DNA from: Phoma sp. XZ068
Taxonomy: Eukaryota > Ascomycota > Dothideomycetes > Pleosporales > Didymellaceae
Assembly (NCBI GenBank): GCA_004835665.1
Contig: ML240445.1
Span: forward strand, 930,001 to 994,000
Reading direction: 5' to 3'
DNA: 64,000 nucleotides
Below, piece after piece: positions 59,741 through 64,000 of the stretch. How positions within the stretch are numbered: position 1 is the stretch's first letter; each line of letters begins with the position of its first letter. The position numbers and the translations under genes were made by a program. Below the pieces are notes generated by a model. That model did no database searches. It was not told the DNA's origin and saw only the letters and a program-made list of their open reading frames with translations.

Positions 59741-61130
59741 GTTGGCCTGAAGAGGAACTTGGAGTTGTGGGTTTTGGTGCCCTTGCGGTAATACCTTGTC
59801 TTTCTTGAAGCTCTATATTACCGCCTTAGGCAGCAGGTATTCGGCCATGTAAGATGCACGCTATACAGACGCGTAGTCGATACGAGACACGAGCAGGCAG
59901 CAACATTTGATGAAGTTCGGCGCGGCAATAACGTTAAGCTGCACCAGAACACTTCTAACCCTCCTGGTGCAAGACAACAGTAGTAGTTGGTGGTTCAGAG
60001 GCACGATCGTGAGAAGTCGCAACAAAGAGCGTGGTTGACGTTGACGCAATCCGACGTAAGCGAGAAAGCAAAAAGAAGACCAAAAAGGCAAAATATCAGT
60101 CGAGCCACCAGCCCAACACACGCCCTTCAACCCAAACGGGAGTATTCCAGCGCCGCCGTCTCATGGTGAATACCTGGCTGCTGAATTTCTTCACTCGCCG
60201 ATTGCATTCATTGCTTAGGTTCGTCCAGCATCCCTAGTTACCTAAGGGAGTGAAGCGAACACCACAAGACTCGAACTGGGCTCCTGCCAAGGTGTGCACT
60301 GAAAGGTGTGCGTGGATAACGGTGAACCTTCTAATGAAGACCCATTACAGGTAACATGGTTTCTAAATAGCAACCATTATATACCCATTAAAGTCCATTG
60401 TAGGACGTGATGCGCTCGCTAGTCATGGTAGTCAAAACAGCTTTCTGTGGGTCTCTTGTTGAAGCTTGGTGGGTCTGAACGTCCAAGTGTTGATTGGTCG
60501 GTCGTGCTCTGACATCACCGCCTCTCAGACTTGATCACACCTAACTTCGTGCACTCCGCCGAGCATGGCGCAATCGCTCCTTGACACCTCCACTTACACT
60601 AGCTCCCGCTGGACCCTGCAGTATGAAGCCGAGGGATCGTGAGCGGTGATCTGTGAGAGCCCAGTGCTTTGAGCAATGTCTCCATTGACACCGCATCTGC
60701 TAGCTTTACTCACTTGCTTCACCTTTACACACGATTTCAATATTGAATGCACCCTAAATGCACGCTTTGGCAGTCACAGATATGGCCGAGTCGCGCCTGT
60801 ACTTTTGCGACAGTGGGTCGTTATCGTCAACGCGACTGGACAACATGGTACTCGGTTGTTCGCGATCATCCATCATGGTCTTCACCCTTCACGCGTCACA
60901 TATATGGACTACAAGATGATGCGTCAATGCAGTTTACGACTCTTTCCACTGCCCCAAGAGCCCGAACTCTACCTACCTTGGATATCCTGATCACGTCAAG
61001 GACGCTACTTCCGAACAATACACGATCAGCCATTCACGACTACCTGCGTGTTCGGACATCGTTTTGTTCTACATCCTGCAACAAAGCACACTCTTTCCGC
61101 TCATAGCACATTATACAGACATACATCAGC
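59741..61130. other. 1.4-kb divergent intergenic region, no supported gene
   Basis: Short ORFs on both strands lack domain support. A T-loop-like string near 60268 was examined for a tRNA and does not fold as one. It contains the promoters of both flanking genes. Confidence 0.4.
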
Positions 61131-62199
61131 ATGGCTGCCCCAGCTGCGCCTCCCATATCACAGCTCAATCTGGTTTCTGCTGCCATACCGCCAGAGATAA
61201 TCCTCAAGACCATCCAGTATCTACCATTCGACAGCGGCAAAGATATCGTCAGACTCCAGCATGTGCACCCGCGATTACGAGACCTCCTAAGAAACTACGA
61301 GCGCTCGCTTACACGGACCTTCATGCAACGAGAGCTACCACATGCTTCGACGGACTTTCCATGCTGTGCAAAGTTCGGCTATCGATGTCTGGCGGATTGC
61401 GTAAAGCGGTACGATGTGGTGGATGATGTGATGGATGCGCTGTCGTCGCGGCAGAATTGCTACGCAGTAGATGCTCACAATATGGCACTGCTGAATGCCG
61501 GGTTACTACTCGTATATCGTGTAGCATCCATGGGTGAGCTTCAAAAGAACAGACTCATTTGAGAGCAACAATGCTAACATGCCCACAGAGAACCACGACG
61601 CCAAACTCACATTCATTAAATCCCTCCCTCGCGATCCTCTTACAGCGATATATCTCGCGCTCCACAACTCGACAATCACAGCGCGCTACCACGGCTCAGG
61701 CTGGATCCACCAGCGTACATACGGCCGCTTCATGGACGCAAATCAGATCTCGCTACGCAACGAACTAGAGTTCTGCTTTGCTGAGGCCGCTCTCACATTA
61801 GGGCCAGAGTTCATCTCCGACCTTCTGCTGCGACCAACCAAACCAGGCGCCGAAGCAACATTCTTAAACTTCTACCACGACCACGGGACACATGACTGGG
61901 AGTGGCCGGGGTGGGGTGAGGGGAAGGGCGAGTTTAACCCGCCTAGGACGCAGGGGCCGAAGAAGCAGCCTGGCAGCACGGGGAGGAGTTTGTTTACCAC
62001 GTTGTTGGAAACATTGGCAGAATGCGTGAAGTGCTCGGTGGATGAGGTGCGGGTACGGATAGAGGAGCAGACCAACGACCCAGAACACCCCTTGGCGTAC
62101 TTAAACTTATATGGCAAGGCGCGGTTGATGGAGGGTCGGAATTGGGACTGGGTAGAGGAGGAGCAGCAGAAAGGGCGGCGGGATTCGGTCCATTCCTAG
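61131..62199 (+). CDS. F-box-like fungal protein of unknown target
   Basis: Two exons (61131-61533 and 61589-62199) join in phase into 337 residues. Residues about 18-60 (IPPEIILKTIQYLPF, then IVRLQHVHPRLRDLL) have the pattern of an F-box, which would link a target to an SCF ubiquitin ligase through Skp1. The remainder is rich in aromatic and acidic residues (HGTHDWEWPGWGEG, RNWDWVEEEQQ) and matches no domain I know. No membrane segment or signal peptide. The F-box call is moderate; it may simply be a conserved hypothetical protein. Confidence 0.7.
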
Positions 62200-62235
62200 A
62201 TGAACACAGTATATAAAAACAACAATTCGCCTCCA

Positions 62236-63291
62236 TCAGTCCAGCGCAGGATACACATCCGTCCGCCTCGTCAGCGCTATCTCTCTCCTAATCTTCTCCA
62301 CATACTCAACATCAATCTCCGCAACCGCAATCTCCCCATCATCCAAGCCCCTCCCCTCCTCACCGTCCTCGCCCCCCAACTCGGCAACCACCCTGCCCCA
62401 CGGATCAACAATCAAACTATGCCCATAACTATGCCTCTTTCCCTCCTCATCATGCCTCCCCACCTGCGCAGCAGCAATGATGTAACTCTGCGTCTCAATC
62501 GCCCTCGCTCTGAGCAACATATGCCAATGTCCCGCCCTCCCCGTGGCCGTCGTAAACGCACTGGGGTACGTAATAACATGCGCCCCACGCTTTGCCAGCG
62601 CCAGCCCAGGCTCAGGAAACCTCATATCGAAGCATATCTGCGGACCGATCTTACCCAGCGGCGTGTCGAAAGGCTGGGGCAATTCGTCCCCGCGCTCAAC
62701 GCTCTTACTTTCCTGCAAAGACGGGCCGCCCGCGATGTTCACGTCGAAGAGATGCAGTTTCTGGTAGCGGTGGGTTATGCGGCCTTCTTCGTTGATCCAT
62801 ATTAGTGTGTTTTTCGTCTTGTCTCCGGTTGCGGGCTCGTGGATGCCCACGTGGATGGGGAGCTTGTACTGTTTTGCGGAGTGTAGGAGGCCTTGGACGA
62901 ATTCAGATTCCTCGACGGATTTGCAGAGTTTGAGGGATGGGTTGGTGTTGATGTAGTCGGAGGCTTCGGGGAGGAAGAGGGCTGCGGCGCCGGCTTCTGA
63001 GGCTTTCTGTACGAGCTTTTGGCATTGGTGGAGGTTGTGGGTGAGGTTTGCGGTGGAGCAGATTTGTCCTATTGCCTGGGTGGGGGTTAGTATGGGCGTT
63101 TTGAAAAGGCTCAAGATGCATTTTGATTGATGATGTGATGCTTCTTTGATATTGTGGGACATGGAATGTTGAAGCCCATGGCCGCGTACCTCTCGGAGTA
63201 CGCCACCATGGAATGTTGGGGCGGCTGCAACGCAGGAAGATATTCACATGTGGAAACGCCTTTGAACTAATCGACTTACTGCTAAAGGCAT
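62236..63291 (-). CDS. Nitrilase-superfamily amidase (Nit1/Nit2 type)
   Basis: A 12-base first coding exon (63291-63280, Met-Pro-Leu-Ala) joins after a long intron to 63075-62236, giving 283 residues. The longer ORF starting at 63162 reads through the intron and is not the true start, because the spliced form MPLAAIGQICSTANL matches the family. The catalytic triad is visible: Glu41 in LFLPEASDY, Lys in YQKLHLFDV and Cys in GPQICFDMRFPEP. The family includes deaminated-glutathione amidase and omega-amidase, which repair or recycle side products of transamination. The sequence is closest in feel to Nit1-type proteins. Cytosolic or mitochondrial. Confidence 0.9.
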
Positions 63292-64000
63292 CTTGGCTGC
63301 TCTCATATAGCTATATGTTTGATCCTCTGCACCTGTCAATATGTATCTTGTGGTGTTGGAAAGAGACCGAATGAATCACATCATCACCGCATTGGACGGT
63401 GATAGACTAGATAGGCTAAACCACTTTAGGCTCACGCATTAATACCAGCGGCTGTGCCTGACGATCTGTTGACATTGTTTGAATATCATGGCAGATTCGG
63501 CGAATATAACAGAGTGACTCGAAGCACTCGTCCCAGATTGAGGATGCAAGGGTTGCGATGCTCTGCCCGCAGGGAAGTCCGGTCCAATCAGGCATTCTGC
63601 AAGGCTGCGTAGCTTGGCCGGGGCTGTGCTAGGCGCATCATTTGGTTTGGCAGCGCCCATGGTTGCAGCATTGCGCGGCTGTTTGAGGCCACAACAACGC
63701 TGTTGACACGTTTTGTGGGGTAGAGTGCGACGATTGTCAGCTTCGCCAACCTGCATATACCCCCATCCTCCCATCCTTCCATCCCACGATCCGGAATTAG
63801 CCACCGACGAGGCAACGATCCCCGTCTCACCTCCGAAGTCCCCGCAACGCGCTACTCAGCGTACTACGTACACATCCTCCACGCTGGCCTTTGGCGCAAA
63901 CGAGCAATGCATAGATCCAGACGGAGAACGAGTCCACGGTGAATGCTAGTAGAGCTGCCCACGTGTGAGGCAAGCAAGAAATCCCAAATAGAGAGGAAGT
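63292..64000. other. Intergenic to window end, no supported gene
   Basis: Overlapping short ORFs on both strands around 63439-63949 have no recognisable domain. A gene could begin beyond the window edge. Confidence 0.35.

Noticed and set aside
60240..60330. tRNA-like T-loop string (GTTCGAGTC on the minus strand)
   Set aside because: The flanking bases do not form a T stem, anticodon arm or acceptor stem.
63076..63162. N-terminal extension of the nitrilase from ATG 63162
   Set aside because: Family similarity begins at the spliced MPLA start; the extension is intron sequence.
1..64000. CRISPR arrays, insertion sequences, rRNA genes
   Set aside because: No regularly spaced repeats, transposase motifs or rRNA-like sequence were seen; the window is eukaryotic nuclear DNA.

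Overview
The window looks like nuclear DNA of a filamentous ascomycete (Pezizomycotina; Dothideomycetes is my guess, held weakly). The reasons are many short GT-AG introns (about 45-90 nt), HET-domain genes, a Zn(II)2Cys6 regulator, GH28 pectinase, fungal MFS transporter and domesticated rvt-type reverse transcriptase, alongside single-copy eukaryotic genes (UBA2, NAA15, SYF2, ESF2, CWC25). No ribosomal RNA, tRNA, CRISPR array or intact transposon was found.

Layout. 1-9 kb is accessory: the tail of a cytochrome P450, two diverged tandem copies of an unrecognised secreted-protein gene (both apparently broken), a GNAT acetyltransferase, a bicovalent-flavin BBE-like oxidase and a small cysteine-containing secreted protein. 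9.3-16.5 kb is one very large minus-strand gene whose seven exons join in phase into about 2295 residues: a sacsin/NO VEIN-type GHKL ATPase at the N terminus, a NO VEIN C-terminal-like (DUF3883) region, and a HET domain at the C terminus. This is the most unusual item in the window. 17-27 kb is housekeeping: queuosine-nucleotide hydrolase, UBA2, an SDR ketoreductase, Fpg DNA glycosylase and NAA15. 27-43 kb is mixed: a second HET gene, an MFS permease, a kelch/transmembrane protein, an rvt reverse-transcriptase-like gene that appears to lack two catalytic aspartates, and an exopolygalacturonase.

43.8-49.4 kb holds a tryptophan-catabolism module: kynureninase and indoleamine 2,3-dioxygenase transcribed divergently from a 401-bp spacer, with a Zn(II)2Cys6 regulator tail-to-tail with the dioxygenase. 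50-54.4 kb is a decaying stretch: a P450 with three in-frame stop codons and a NACHT/STAND-type relic. 54.5-64 kb returns to core genes (SYF2, ESF2, CWC25, a flavin monooxygenase, an F-box-like protein, a nitrilase-family amidase).

Exon joins were worked out by hand from splice-site sequence, codon phase and family similarity. Most are phase-consistent; the uncertain ones are flagged. Family assignments come from recognised motifs, not from database searches.
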